Source: Catenaria anguillulae PL171
Lineage: Eukaryota > Blastocladiomycota > Blastocladiomycetes > Blastocladiales > Catenariaceae
Direction of reading: 5' to 3'
DNA: 64,000 nt
Assembly: GCA_002102555.1 (NCBI GenBank)
Contig: MCFL01000087.1
Coordinates: 1 to 64,000, forward strand
The notes under the pieces are model-generated. The model was not told where the DNA came from. It was given only the letters and a program-made list of their open reading frames with translations, and did no database searches. Position numbers and translations under genes: made by a program. Shown here piece after piece: positions 22,046 through 34,180 of this stretch (positions within the stretch are counted from its first letter, which is position 1; every line of letters begins with the position of its first letter).

Positions 22046-22578
22046 GAAAGCATGAAATCGTGATGGTGAATATAGATGGTCGTGGTCAATAATGGGGAAC
22101 GGGGAGGCCTGGCGTGCTTTTGTATTTCGAACGGTTTAACCAGTCAGACGCTGGATCTATTGATATCCCGATGGGCTGACGGCTGAGACAGTGTATGTAC
22201 ATGTGCTCTGTGTGACAATTTTAGCAAGGGATGGTTTGATCTGGAGTTGGTAAAACGTTTGCCGGGGCTGGGGTGCTTTTGCCTTGAAGTGCAAGTGGAA
22301 GGTGAGGGCGTACTGATGATTGGAGCTAACACAAAACATGATGGCGATGGTGATCAGCAATACGCGTCGCGTCGATCCAATGTAGCAAGTCCTCACGCAA
22401 CATGCAAGATGCAACATGCAACGCCGCCACGACGTTCCATCCATGTGACTGCAGAGCCGATCCGCGGAGCACGCCCAATTCGCCCGATGTATTTTATCGT
22501 ATTGATGAATGTCATGTACTCATGTACATATGATATCCACCCAACCGCAACGCCCAGCGCATTTGATCATTTTACATC
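22046..22578. other. Divergent intergenic region
   Basis: The shared upstream region of the NodB-like gene (-) and the next gene (+). No coding region is supported. TACATG/CATGTA-type words recur, without a clear regulatory site. Confidence 0.5.
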
Positions 22579-25236
22579 ATGGCCGATCAGCCGCAGCCAT
22601 CACTGCCTTCGCCCATGGCCAATGAGCAACACCAACACTGGCCCTGGCCGTCACTTGCCGAATCCCTGCAATCCGCCCAAGGCGCCCAAAGCCCCCGCGG
22701 GCCTCTTGTCCATCCAGGTGTCCACGTCCCGGCTGTCCCGGCTGTCCAGGACACGAAGATGTCTGGCGGCGAGCGACCTGCACGCATCACGACAAGCCAA
22801 TCGGGCAGCGTAGGCGACGTGTCTACGCAACATCATCATGGCAGCCAAGACAGCAGGAACGTTCAAGAGAAGTTGCCACCGAAGCACGGAGACGGAGAGT
22901 CGACCTTGATGCTCTCATTGGTGAGTACCATGGATTCACTCAAGTCACCCGTAACATGCCCCAGTCCCCCACAGAAGCACCGCGATACCCCAATCTGGTC
23001 AGCGCGCATCTCGCCCATTCTCGAGTCGCTTCAAGCCTTTGCTTCCCTTACATTGTCGCTCCCAAGCATTACCGGATCCGACCATCTTGCCTTGATCCTT
23101 CAACCGCAAGTCAGCCGCCTCACGCACCTCGTTGACTCGCTTCTCGGTTCTCTCTTTCGCCCAATGCCTGACGGCGGCGGCCCCAATGGTCTCGAGCTGC
23201 TCCTCACTCCCGCAGCGATCCGGCATGCCGCGGCTCGAGCAGCCGTGTCGCCCGTCCCGGTCCCGTTGGCCAATGTGTGGGACCAATACCTGGTGCAAGA
23301 CGTCAAGCATGTCTTGGAATCGGTTGCAACATCCGCAGAGGCGGATGGCGCCAAGATTGAGCAGGCGTTGCGATTGGCCCTTGAGCAACAACGACTGCAA
23401 CGGCGGCAACCCGAGTCGGCGGAAGATGACCTGGCTGCGCAAGTGCCTCATCACGAGCGTGTACCGGTGGGCGTGGATGTTGCCTTGGCCGCTGACGAAC
23501 AGTTACCAGCCCAAGATGATTCCGAGGCGCCAGCGCAAGGACATGGGCATCACCAATTCGCCACTCTTGTCGACGCACCAGCAGCCACTGTCACACCTGA
23601 TTCCAACCTCAATACCCTTGACCTGATCGGATGCGACTCACCGCGTCCCGTCACTCCCATTATTGTCACTGGGGGCGACCACCAAAATACCCAAGTCGAT
23701 ACTCAACATCCCTCTATGCCAAGTGCGTCGTCGCATTCGCCTGAAGCGCTGACTGCCCTGTTGCACGTCTATACCCACCTACACACGACCTGCTTGTCGG
23801 CCTTGACTGGCCTCGCCTCCCTACAACCCCATCCTACTTTACGCGCCGACCTTGAATCCGAAGTCTACCGTGCCCGCCTCGACCACGTCCTGTGGAACAT
23901 GTACCTTGGCCAATCCGGCGGCATGTTGTCCGCTGCCACGTCTTCAACGGGTCCCGTGTTGAATGTCTCGCCAACGCTGACCCAAGTCGTCTCGCCGCCA
24001 CAAACACTGCAGCAGCCACTCGTGCTTACTCGGTCGCGGATTCCTGTGCCTGTTCGGCACGTGGTTGTCCCTGCGCCGGCAGACGCAAGGGTTACCAAGC
24101 CCAGTCGGCTGCGGCATCAGGCCGAGTCAATGTCCTCGTTGCATAGCCAGGACGAGCACGTGCACATCGATTCCGAGTACGCGAGCGACTCGGAAACAGA
24201 CCACATTGACATGTACCACGAGGATGACGACTACCATGAGCCCGAGCCGCCCGTGGGAAAAGTTATTCGCGGTGGCGGTGGTGGTGGTGGCGGCGGCGGC
24301 GGCGGCGGATCGACATCGCTCAAGTTGCCCAAGGCCAGTCCCATGATCACAGTCCCTGCAAGACCCCGCGCAAACACGCTCGACACAGTCCTCGGCACAC
24401 CGCACGCAAGCACCCGCAAGCCGCGCGCCTCCACGCGCATGCCGCTGACGCAGCCACCGTGGTCCATCTCGGCAGCACGCCCGCGGCCGCGGTCCACATC
24501 CACAAACGCATCCACCGCGTCCGCCTTTGGCGGTAGCGCCCGCGTGCGCCCGCGCGTGTCGTCGCACCGCGAAACGCTTCGCTCGCCATCGCCCACCCCA
24601 TCCAGTGCTTCATTGACGTCGTCGTCGTCGCGCGCGCGCCACCTTGGCCCGCCGCCTCACTTGCTTCACTCGCCCACATCGCCAACCATGCGCACGCTGT
24701 CACGCCCGGCGTCCACGCCATCACTTGTTGCCGCCATGGCCCACTCGTCCTCCACGCCGTCCCATGGCACCACGGGCACGTACGGCGGCGCACCGCTCGG
24801 TTTTTACCCGCCCTTTATTCCGGCGGGCAACTTGGGCCTGGGCGACGCCGATGTGGCTAAGCAGCGCGTGTACAATCGGCTGAGCTCGTGGCACCTGAGT
24901 GGCAAGGAGGCAGACAAGATTGCCGAGCGACAGGCCGTGTACGAGGAGCGGTTCCGAGCGGCGGCGTTTGCGGCCGTGGCCGCGAATCGCATGGCGAGCG
25001 CAAGGGAAAGGGCGGCCACGACGGGCGTGCCCCGGGACCATACTGATGAGCATGTGAATGATGAGGCTGGTGACGGCTCAGTGACCGCTCCACAACTGGG
25101 TGAGCATGAGCCCACCGAGCAGCATGCAAAATCGCGGACAGTGTCCCCGGTGCTGGGAGGTATTGTAAAGGGTATGGTTGAGCAAATCGAACAGATTCAG
25201 ATTGGTGACGAGGCGAGCCATACCGGCGACGCTTGA
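22579..25236 (+). CDS. Hypothetical low-complexity protein
   Basis: One open frame of 885 residues from ATGGCCGATC. I do not recognise it. Residues 130-290 are predicted by eye to be helical (ARISPILESLQAFASLTLSL, then NVWDQYLVQDVKHVLES and EQALRLALEQQRL). The middle is acidic (SDSETDHIDMYHEDDD), followed by a glycine run of about 11 residues and a Ser/Pro/Arg-rich segment. A short, possibly structured C-terminal part has FYPPFIPAGNLGLGDADV and a basic helix. A GTGAGT at 22921 and a CAG ending at 22974 bracket 54 in-frame bases, so a short intron that may or may not be removed is possible; length without it would be 867. Cell role unknown. Confidence 0.68.
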   Translation: MADQPQPSLPSPMANEQHQHWPWPSLAESLQSAQGAQSPRGPLVHPGVHVPAVPAVQDTKMSGGERPARITTSQSGSVGDVSTQHHHGSQDSRNVQEKLPPKHGDGESTLMLSLVSTMDSLKSPVTCPSPPQKHRDTPIWSARISPILESLQAFASLTLSLPSITGSDHLALILQPQVSRLTHLVDSLLGSLFRPMPDGGGPNGLELLLTPAAIRHAAARAAVSPVPVPLANVWDQYLVQDVKHVLESVATSAEADGAKIEQALRLALEQQRLQRRQPESAEDDLAAQVPHHERVPVGVDVALAADEQLPAQDDSEAPAQGHGHHQFATLVDAPAATVTPDSNLNTLDLIGCDSPRPVTPIIVTGGDHQNTQVDTQHPSMPSASSHSPEALTALLHVYTHLHTTCLSALTGLASLQPHPTLRADLESEVYRARLDHVLWNMYLGQSGGMLSAATSSTGPVLNVSPTLTQVVSPPQTLQQPLVLTRSRIPVPVRHVVVPAPADARVTKPSRLRHQAESMSSLHSQDEHVHIDSEYASDSETDHIDMYHEDDDYHEPEPPVGKVIRGGGGGGGGGGGGGSTSLKLPKASPMITVPARPRANTLDTVLGTPHASTRKPRASTRMPLTQPPWSISAARPRPRSTSTNASTASAFGGSARVRPRVSSHRETLRSPSPTPSSASLTSSSSRARHLGPPPHLLHSPTSPTMRTLSRPASTPSLVAAMAHSSSTPSHGTTGTYGGAPLGFYPPFIPAGNLGLGDADVAKQRVYNRLSSWHLSGKEADKIAERQAVYEERFRAAAFAAVAANRMASARERAATTGVPRDHTDEHVNDEAGDGSVTAPQLGEHEPTEQHAKSRTVSPVLGGIVKGMVEQIEQIQIGDEASHTGDA
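24269..24308 (+). repeat. GGN repeat coding polyglycine
   Basis: A run of GGT/GGC codons inside the preceding protein encodes about 11-13 consecutive glycines. Confidence 0.85.
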
Positions 25237-25383
25237 TTGCTTGAGCTTTTGTTTAGATTCCACATTCCATTGATTTCTTTTTGGTCTTGTTTCTTTCCTT
25301 TTTGTGCCCCCCTCCTCCGTTCCTGGAAATTTTGTGTGTGTGTATCAAGGCAATGATTCATCTATACAGGTATATCTCATTGT

Positions 25384-26414
25384 TTACTTACGAAACAACT
25401 TGATGACAACAAACATGCCCACACTCACAGCTGCAACCACCACCAACACCAGCACCAGCGTCCACGTGGTCCACCTGGCCGCGGCACGGTGTTTTTTCAA
25501 CCTGGTGTTTTCGCTTGCCATGCGCGTGGCATTGGCAGCCAGAAGTTGCTCCGATTGGTCGAGCACGGCCGCGTCCGACTTGAGGCCCTCGGAAAAGGCA
25601 AGCGAGTTTGCCTTGAGAATGGATGCCATAGAGGCAAGGTTTGCCGTCAGAGTATCTTGGAGGCGGACGTGGTCGTCGAGTGATTGGTCCTTGTCGAGTT
25701 CGGATTGGGATTGAGAGGAGGTGGCGGTGGCAGCCGAGGATCTGCTTTGACGTGTTTATGTATGTGTGTGTGTGAGAGAGAGAGTTGGGCGGCGGTAACG
25801 CACACCGAGTCCGACTGATGCGATAAAAGTGTTGCGTACGATTTGGCGCCTCGTTGGCGTATCCCACCACCAACCTCACGAGAGACGCTTTCAGAGGAAA
25901 CGGATGCGGTGGATGTTAAATTCAACAACTCGCGCCGCTTCACCTCCTGGGCTTCTCGCTGCACACGAATCTCGGTGGCCAGTTGGTCAAACAAATCCTT
26001 GGCATTGCCCGCACCACCACTGCTTGCACTCCCACGCCCGCTTCCACTGGAGGCTAGCCGTGCCGCCTTGAGATTGTATAGCGGGCGCGGGCGTGTATCA
26101 AGCTGCCCCTGCTGTGCGTGCGCAACGAGCGACTGGAGCGACTTGAGGCGGTCGGCGTACGACAGGAGCAGCGGGTCGGTGGTTGAGATGGAGGTGGCTG
26201 TTGGGGAGGCGGGGGACATGGACGTGGATGATTCGGCGAGCAGCGAGTTGAGAGCAGCAGCGAGGTGATCAAGGTCCATGGAGAGCAGGTCGTGCGAGGG
26301 TGCGTGTTGGGCGAGAGATGCCCGTGTGGAGGAGGACTTGAGCGAAGCCTCGAGTCGCTGGAGGCGGCGCCCAATGTTGATGCGGGCATGGTGAAGGGAC
26401 CGCGTATCGTCCAT
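25384..26414 (-). CDS. USE1: SNARE-like protein Use1 (Golgi-to-ER retrograde transport)
   Basis: The model is complement(25384..25741, 25804..26414), 322 residues. Use1 is a Qc-type SNARE of the ER that works with Sec20, Ufe1/syntaxin-18 and the Dsl1 complex in retrograde COPI vesicle fusion. The N-terminal half is helical with Ser-rich linkers. The second exon has the SNARE segment: QDTLTANLASMASILKANSL, then FSEGLKSDAAVLDQSEQLL and ENTRLKKHR. It is followed by a C-terminal membrane anchor (WTLVLVLVVVAAVSVGMFVV) and a short basic tail IKLFRK, as in tail-anchored SNAREs. The intron (GTGCGT...AGCAG, 62 nt) is set by phase; reading through it runs off the SNARE frame. Confidence 0.87.
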
Positions 26415-26945
26415 GTTTCTTGGATGGTAGAGAGTGTCACGGGTGCAATGCGCGGAGTAGAGTACCGTCGTCGTGTGTGTTACATTGTATGATACATACA
26501 AGTGATGAAGAATCATCACTCAGATATACATAGTACAGTGTAATAATATCATATTCAGATGATGCTGGCCATGCATCGAATCATGCATCATGCGAAAATG
26601 CAACATTATTTGTTTGCTGGCAAAGTGCCCCCGCCCTCGACTGAGTCGACTGGTGGCTCCGTCTTGAAATGTTGCACAGCATGCTCGCAAGCTTGGGCCC
26701 TGTTGCTCTTGTGTATGATACTTCAGCATGAATCTTGACATGGAAGCAGCCAAAGGAATGGGTGATAGAAACACAGCAACAAGAAACAACCGCTCAAAAA
26801 TATCGAGGAAATGGAGACAACAAAAAGAAAGGAACAAACAACACTACGGGTACGACGAATCATGGTACTTACTGACTGCCAAACGAAACAGAAAGAGACA
26901 AGAAACAAAAAGAATTGAAAAACAGCAAAAAATGAACCACAAGAT
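26415..26945. other. Intergenic region
   Basis: Lies between the USE1 start and the 3' end of the adenylyl cyclase gene, both on the minus strand. AT-richer than its neighbours. No gene or repeat is seen. Confidence 0.5.
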
Positions 26946-29900
26946 TTATACTCCTGGCCCGCCATATCCATCTGACCCAGCTTGTCGACTGCTAATTCGA
27001 TGCATCCCTGGCCCAACGTCCGACAATGGTGGCGGCTGGTCCATACCCGAGCCGCCAACCTTCTTTGGCGTTCCCACCCCGTCGGCTGGTGTGCTGAGTA
27101 CTGATGCCGACAGCGGCATTTTCCTTCGCCCGAGCAAAAAGTGGGTCGACATGAGACCCTTGCCTTTTACAGGAACGAGCCCGCGCGACTGGAACTCGTA
27201 CATGGTGTACAGCTTGTCGTAAACGGATTGCGAGACATGGATCATGTTGTCTTGGCCATTGGACTCCATGCGCGACGAGACATTGACAGAGTCGCCCCAT
27301 ACATCTGTGGGTGCCAGAAATCACTTGAAAGTCAGAAATGCCCGGTCCTATCGAATGAATGGCAAGAGGAGGACATACCAAAAGAGTACTTCGATGTGCC
27401 AATCACACCAGCAACGACAGGCCCGCAGTTGATGCCGATTCGAACCATAAAGTTGTTGCAATACATGTGAGAAAAGAACTGGTCATTGTAGCTCGAGATA
27501 ACCTGCCGCAAATCGAGCGCAAAGTCGGCCATGCGCACTGCATGTGGTACATTACTTGGGTGCGGCTCGTCCTTTGTCATGGCCAAGTACTTTGTACCGA
27601 TCGTCTTGATCTTTTCCACATGGTGGCGGACACACAGCTCGTCAATGTCACAAATCACCTCGTTCAGCAGCTTGAGGGCAATAGCCGGCGGCAAGTCCAG
27701 TGTGTCAAAGTTGCTAATGTAGCCAAAGATGATGCTCACGTCCTCGAGCGCGTCGGCAATGCGAAGCGTTGGGTTGACGCGTAATCGCTGGGCAACGTCC
27801 AGTGGGAAGATGTTGAGCAACAGCCGCTCCGTGTCCTTTTGCACAATGCGGATCTCGTTAAGCTTTCCCTCGAGGAAGCGCTTCATTTGGAAGTTTCGGC
27901 GGAACTGGAGGTCCATCGACTTGTTGGTCGTGAGAACAACAACGACCGTGACTGCCAGTGTCAAGAGCGCTTGGCCGACTTCGAGCTGCAGCGGTGCCCA
28001 CATGCCGAGTGCGCGCGAGATGCCCAAATAGTACAGGCCAGAGTACACTGGGACCCACGCGAGCGCAAAGAAGGAGAGCACGCGTGTTCGCAGGCCAATA
28101 AAGAGCGTTGTGGAAAACATGACCATGAGCAGCGCCGAATATTGGAACGACGGGTACAGAACGGGTGTAAACTGGAGTCGAACGAGGTCACCCAAGATGG
28201 GCAAAAACACGGAGCCTATACACAGCCAGTTGGGCTGCCACCGATGCCACCTTGCAAACTTTGCCACCGAGTCCACTGATCCGAGGTCCCGCTCAGATCC
28301 AATCCACAAGCCCGAGTAGTTCTTTTCCTGTGCTTGCACCTCGGCCATTGACTGCGTGCGGTACTTTTTTGCCGTCACCATGACGGCAATGATCAACACC
28401 GACACGGCCAGTGCATCACCGACATAGCCCCACACGCTTGGCGTCAACACGAGTGCCGTCCCAATCAAGTACAACCCGCGAACGCTCGCAACGACCCCCA
28501 TGGCATACACGAGGTCCATGCCGTGGTGTTCCATGTAGTCGTTTTTGTAATCCTCTTCGAGCTTTGCGTCTCGGAACGTGCCTGCAGGCCAATGCAGCTG
28601 GCGCTCAAAGTCGCTGTATAACTTGCGTTGCGCTTGAACCGATTCGCGGAGTGCGCGTGGGTCGTCCAGCAACAAGCCATCTTCGTTGGCCGACGAGAGA
28701 AATGCCGAAATGGGCTTTTGTGAGGCGCCACCCAGGCCGGCAGTATCTTGCGTTGGGTCCTCGAGCCCTGGCGGAATAATGGGCGCATTACTTGACGGTG
28801 GTTGAGAGATGGTGACAGGGATAGTAGCAACCGGCGCTGCGAGCAATGTCGTGTTGTTGGTCACAGCGGTCGTATTCCCACTGGCAGGACCAGATGCTGT
28901 CGCAGCATTTGCTGTGGCTTGTTGTGATGATGCTGTGGCTTCTGATGCATCCGGTTGCTGCACATCTGGTGGAGCTCGAGGGACATTGGAGGGAGGGAGT
29001 TGACTCAACCCCATGGGCGACGTTGGCGACGCTGGGACACTTGGCAGTGGGTGTACAACGCTGACAAAGGCTCCGTCAACAATCTTGGTGAAGGAAAAGG
29101 CGGAGACATGGAACGTCTTGATGTGCTCTGGCTCGTCACCGCTCACGTCTGGTCCTGGCGTCAGCACCATTCCCTCGTCGCGACCGTGTTGTACCAAGTA
29201 ATTGTAGGTCACGGCCGAGATGTGTGGTATGTCTGCCGTGGCCGACTGTTCCATTAAACTGGCAATGTCCACATCTTTTGACCACACGTCGTACTTGAGC
29301 TTGTGAATGCCCATGATGCCCGCCATGACGGACCCAGTGTGGATACCGACACGCACGCGGAGCGGGTACTTGATTCGACGTGCCGTCTTGTTGACGCCCT
29401 GAATGATTTCCACGCCGAGCTTGATCATTCGTAGAACCCAATCTGCAGCTTGCTCGTCATTCAGTACCGGCTCAGGAACGCCGCCGCAGCACTGGTAGCA
29501 GTCGCCAATCGTTTTAATCTTTTCGAGCCCGAGCGCTTCTGTGACGCTGTCGATTTCCGAGAACATGTCACTCAAGACGAGCACCTGTGACATGGTTGAA
29601 TGATGGATCAGTAATCCAGACCAGCATTTGGGCGTTGATGCAAGCAACAGCCGACGAACGTACAAGTTTGACCGCACTGACACGCGACGAAAACTCGGTG
29701 AATCCAACGATATCGGCAAACAAGATGGTGACCCGATTGAGCTCTTGGAACGATGACCGACCATTCAAGTACCCGGCACCCTCAACGCCCCGTTTGAGGT
29801 CCTCAATGACCCTCGCAGGAAGCACCATACGCAGCAACGCCTCGGACTGCTCCTTTGCCAAATGCAGCTTTCCCTGGTGCTTATACACTTCCCTTGTACG

Positions 29901-32900
29901 CAAGAACGCATTGCGATTGGCCATTTCGGAAAAGTACGCAAACGACATGCCGATAATGTTGGTCGCAATGTAGACGAGCGACGACGCGGCCAGCTTGGCC
30001 TCGGAGCAGCCCGCCGTCACGTCAATTGTGATTTGAAGCACGGTAAAGATCCAGCCAAGCATGCATCGGTGTGGGAATGGTGCTCGCAAAAGCCAGTAGA
30101 CAAACCCGCAAAACAGGAGATGGTTGAGATGCAGGGCATTGTCCCAATAAATGCCCGTGACCCAGCATGTGCTTCGCATGAGATTGTTGCTGAGCAAGAC
30201 GGATCCAACGGCAAGACCGACAACAATATTGGGAAATGTCAAATCGTCCTCTTGAGGCCCGTATCGCATCCAGCCGAACGAAAACACGACAAAGAACAGG
30301 CCGAGTGCAGGACCGGGCAAGTTGAGATGTAGGGCGTACGGGTACAGGTAAAAATTGAAGGCCAGATACGACAAGTTGAGCAAGGCGACCATGGAAATGA
30401 GTGTTTGCAGCACGGCCTTGTTTTGATGGTAAAAGTAGACCTGGTATAGCTCCTCCAAGTCGGGTGCTAGCTTGAGTGCCTTGAACGGGTTGCGAATGGG
30501 CACTCCCATGACATTGAGTATGGGCGCAGAGCCGAGATTTGCCGCGCTGAGTGTCATGGATCGCCCCGTGCCGTTGCGCTTGCTTTCGGCCAAGTTGCCC
30601 ATGGTCCCGCCAATCTCTGGCTGCCCAGCGCCGTACCCGCCCGTGGTGCTACCACCGATGGCGGTACTGCCCATCCCATTTGACAGTGCGGCGCCACCCG
30701 ACAAGGACGAAACAGATTGACCAATCTGGATACCCGTGTCGCCTTCTGGAAGCTGCAGTCGAATGGTTGGATTCTCGAGGCCGTACAAGGAAGGAATGGA
30801 TGGTGCCGCACTTTCGCCTCCCGCTCCTCGATGGGCAACACCCGAGTTGGGCGTCGTAGGTAATGGCTGCGTGTATTGGCCCCCAGCAGATGCCTCGGCG
30901 GATGCGCTTGACGATTTTCTCCGAGCAGCGTCCGAGACGACTTGCGCGAGAAGCGACGGAGAGCGATGCATTCCTGGTGATGTCGCTGGAGCGGCCATTT
31001 CGGACTCGGTGCCACCAGCCTGGCGCCGTCCAATCACTCCGCCCGTAAGTGCTAAAGAGCCGTTGGAGCGAGTCGAGTCGATTGAGCTTGCTGAGCCAAC
31101 TTGCTGCTGCGGTCGTCGCGGGAGTGACCCCATGGTGGCCCGGTCAGGTGGGTGATTCAACTTGTACAAGACCGCATTGGTTCCAGAGCGCTCGCGGGAT
31201 GGAGATCCAGTCGGGGACTTGCCTGCCGGTGCCGTTTGTGGTCGAGTCCCATTCAATTGATCAATGGACGCAGGTTGGTTGGACCCAGCGCTCGTGACAT
31301 TGGACATGGAATCGCCCTTGAGCTCGGCGAATGACTTGATGCGGGTGTTGGTTATGGGCGGTGGGCATTTGAGTCCTGGTAGCGACTGCGCCGAGATGTC
31401 TGCCGCACCACCTGTTCCTCCACTGGCCCCTGTTTGCGTAAGGTATTGGCTTCCTTCGGTTTGCACGTGCGTCACGGACCCAGGATTTGAGGGCGGCCGA
31501 GATTCGGTTGCATCCGCGGCCGACATCTGCTGCTGCTGATGCCATGACTGGTACGAATGATCGTCAATGCCACTTCCTGTTGACCGCGCCGGCAAATTGA
31601 CGTTGACCCCAGCCATCAAGTCTTGGCCCGAGGCACCCATGCCACTCGCAAGTGAACCGGATCCACCATTGCCAATTCCATTCAAGGCCACAGCAGCTGC
31701 GCTTCCGGTCGTGTTTGCACTGTTTGCAGCCCGCCTACGCGCATTCCGCAAGCTTCGCAGCGTTGGATCATCCAGTGCGCGCCGACCTCCAAACAAATTG
31801 GATACCACGCCCGTGATTTGTCGGGTACTTGGATCGTCAATGCCAACCGAAACGGCTGCAACCATGTCTGCGATCGATTGTGCGTCGCTCTCCGGAATGC
31901 GAATCAGATCCGCGGCTCGCGACCCGCTTGCAACGAGCGAATTGGCCGCAGCTCCACCATGAACCTCGCTTTCGTCCCCGTCTTCATTCCGTTGCAGATA
32001 TCCGGACGTGATGGACGATGTGCGCGACCGCGCGCCCGTTCGTCCGACGCCGCCCGATTCATTGGCCGACAAGTGTGAGCTGTCATCGTGGCCGCCGCTG
32101 GTATTGAACCCATCTCGTGTGCCTTCGCCGCCATTCCCGCCGCCCATCATGTTGCCCAGCCCGCCAAACCCTGAAAAAATGGACGATGCGCGCCGTGGGC
32201 GTGACTTGGTTCCACTGGCGGGCGCCGAGTCGGGCCGGTTCTGGTCCGTGCTGGTCATGTTGGATTCGTCGAGCGAGCCTTGGCGGCTGCGCTTGGAGAG
32301 AGCAAGAAGTTTGGAAATGACGCGCGCAGAGGGCCGGGATTGGTCTGATGTGCCTGCGCCGGCGGGTCCAGATGATGTTGAGTTGTTGTTGAATTCTCTT
32401 GAGCGGAACAGACTGTCAAAGTCACGCTCGACTTCTGGGACGGGAGCTGTGTTTGGTAAATTGGGCAGTGGCTGAGGGTACGATACGGACGGACCGCTCG
32501 CATGTGTCGACGTTTTGCTTGCGCCTGACGGGCTGGGATCTCGTCGTGTTGGCGACCGGGTCGATTGGCGAAATGCCGAGGCCATGTCGCGGTGCTGGTG
32601 CCCGTCGACGCCTCCTGGTGCGGCGCCATTTTCGCCCACGTCATCCGACGTCAAGACGCGTGACAGGCCCGAGGGAATGCTTGGAGAGTGCATGTGGACA
32701 CCAAATTGGGATCCACTGATGGCCGGTCCCAGCATGGATGGGTTGGGTGCAGTTGCTCCCGTGTTCCTGCGGCCCAGAGTGCTGCTCGTGACGGGCGGCA
32801 GCACGGTTCCACCGCCAGGAAGCAATGATGATGGTCGTTGTGGATACGAGGGTTTATTTGGCTCGGAGATGCGGCGAGATCGCATGGATTTGATGGCTGT

Positions 32901-33428
32901 GAACGGACTGGTGGAGGGCGGTGGCCCGTGGGACACTGGCATCGGGACCGTTGGTGGCGGGTGTGCCGGTTGACGTGCAGGTGCGGACATGGGCAGTGGT
33001 GCGGCAGTAGAAATGGGCGGCGGTGCCCCGGGCAACGTCGAGGGATGGTGATGATGGTGAGGGCCGTGATGATAGTGGTGGTGCGGACTCCCTGCATACA
33101 CTTTTGGGGAAAGCGTTCCAGGATCCGGTATGCTTCCCGATGACGAGCCAGAATGAGACGGAGTCATCTGTCGATGTGGCCGATGTTGCTGTGTACCACC
33201 ATGCGGCATGCTTCCCGAACTTGTCGAATGGGATCCGGGCAGCGAGTTGTTGGACGCTTGGCGAGACCCGTGCCCAGGTGCTTCCAACAGCGCCGACTGA
33301 TTGAGGCTGCCGGAATGCTGCTTGGATTGAGTCCCGGAAGGAGGCGTGTGGGAAACGCTTCCATTTGGACCTTCCGAGTCGCGGTCGCGATCGGGAGAGT
33401 GATGTGGAGCGTGTCGCGAGGACGACAT
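26946..33428 (-). CDS. Transmembrane adenylyl cyclase with two membrane blocks and two class III catalytic domains
   Basis: The model is complement(26946..27304, 27379..29584, 29664..33428), 2,109 residues. It makes cyclic AMP from ATP. About 980 low-complexity residues precede a first multi-span block (about 1000-1180), catalytic C1 (about 1230-1380), a linker, a second multi-span block (about 1625-1800) and catalytic C2 (about 1830-2050). C1 keeps both metal aspartates: Asp1239 in FADIVGFT and Asp1283 in KTIGDCYQC, 44 residues apart as in mammalian C1. C2 lacks them (FGYISNF) but keeps EKIKTIG, Asp1991 of DVWGDSVNVSSRM, Asn1998 and Arg2002 (spacing 7 and 11 as in animals) and KGKG. C1's matching segment is the degenerate DVWSKDVDIASLM. 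This is the asymmetric animal arrangement, not the soluble leucine-rich-repeat Cyr1 of yeasts. Introns are GTACGT...CACAG and GTATGT...CACAG, phases 0 and 1. Confidence 0.93.
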
Positions 33429-34180
33429 TTACTGAATTCGTATTGATGAGCACGTTATTCAAACATGTCTTCATTGCCCCAAAGAAGACACGCAGCATAC
33501 CAACAGCACAGACGAAAAGCAAGGTTCGTTGACCTGACGAAGAGATCGCAGGATCGTGGTATCGGCTCAAAGAACGGGGTTTGTCGCTGGCGGATGAGCC
33601 GCCTCATGAAGGCTGAAATGGCGAGAGGTGGGCCTAGCAAAAATGCAGGGACAGGTAAATTCGATCCGCGCTCGTAAATGGCGTGCGTGCGGGCTCGCTC
33701 GTAAACAACTTGATGGCGTTGATGGACTGCTGTATCAGGATCAGGAGTGAAGAGGAATGGGGGCGGTGTTGGACGGGTTGGAAAGGAGTGGATGCATTCC
33801 ATCAGACGTTTATGACATGTCAGCATGCATTGACGATGCTAGATGTGATTGCCCGAGCTTTGACTGGGCATGAGCATGGGTCTCGAACTCAGATTATTTC
33901 ACCTGGTTACGGGTATTCAGACCGTGTTCGCACTTGATGATTATACTTGTATTTATTGCTTGCTACTGGGTGTTCGCGCTTGGTTGCGGGGGGCAAGTGC
34001 GGTGACGCGTCAAACCCGAACGAGAAAGAGAGAAACTAGAAAAAAAAGACGAGATTGCCATGCACAAACATACGAATATTTACAGATTACGTGTTGTCAA
34101 ACTTCCTAGATTCTCTCTTTTACACAAGCAATAGCAGCGGACAACATGACCCTGGTACACACCACTAATGGTGTGCAACT
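33429..34180. other. Intergenic region upstream of the cyclase
   Basis: Contains the promoter and leader of the cyclase gene and the 3' flank of the next minus-strand gene. No coding region or repeat is recognised. Confidence 0.5.
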
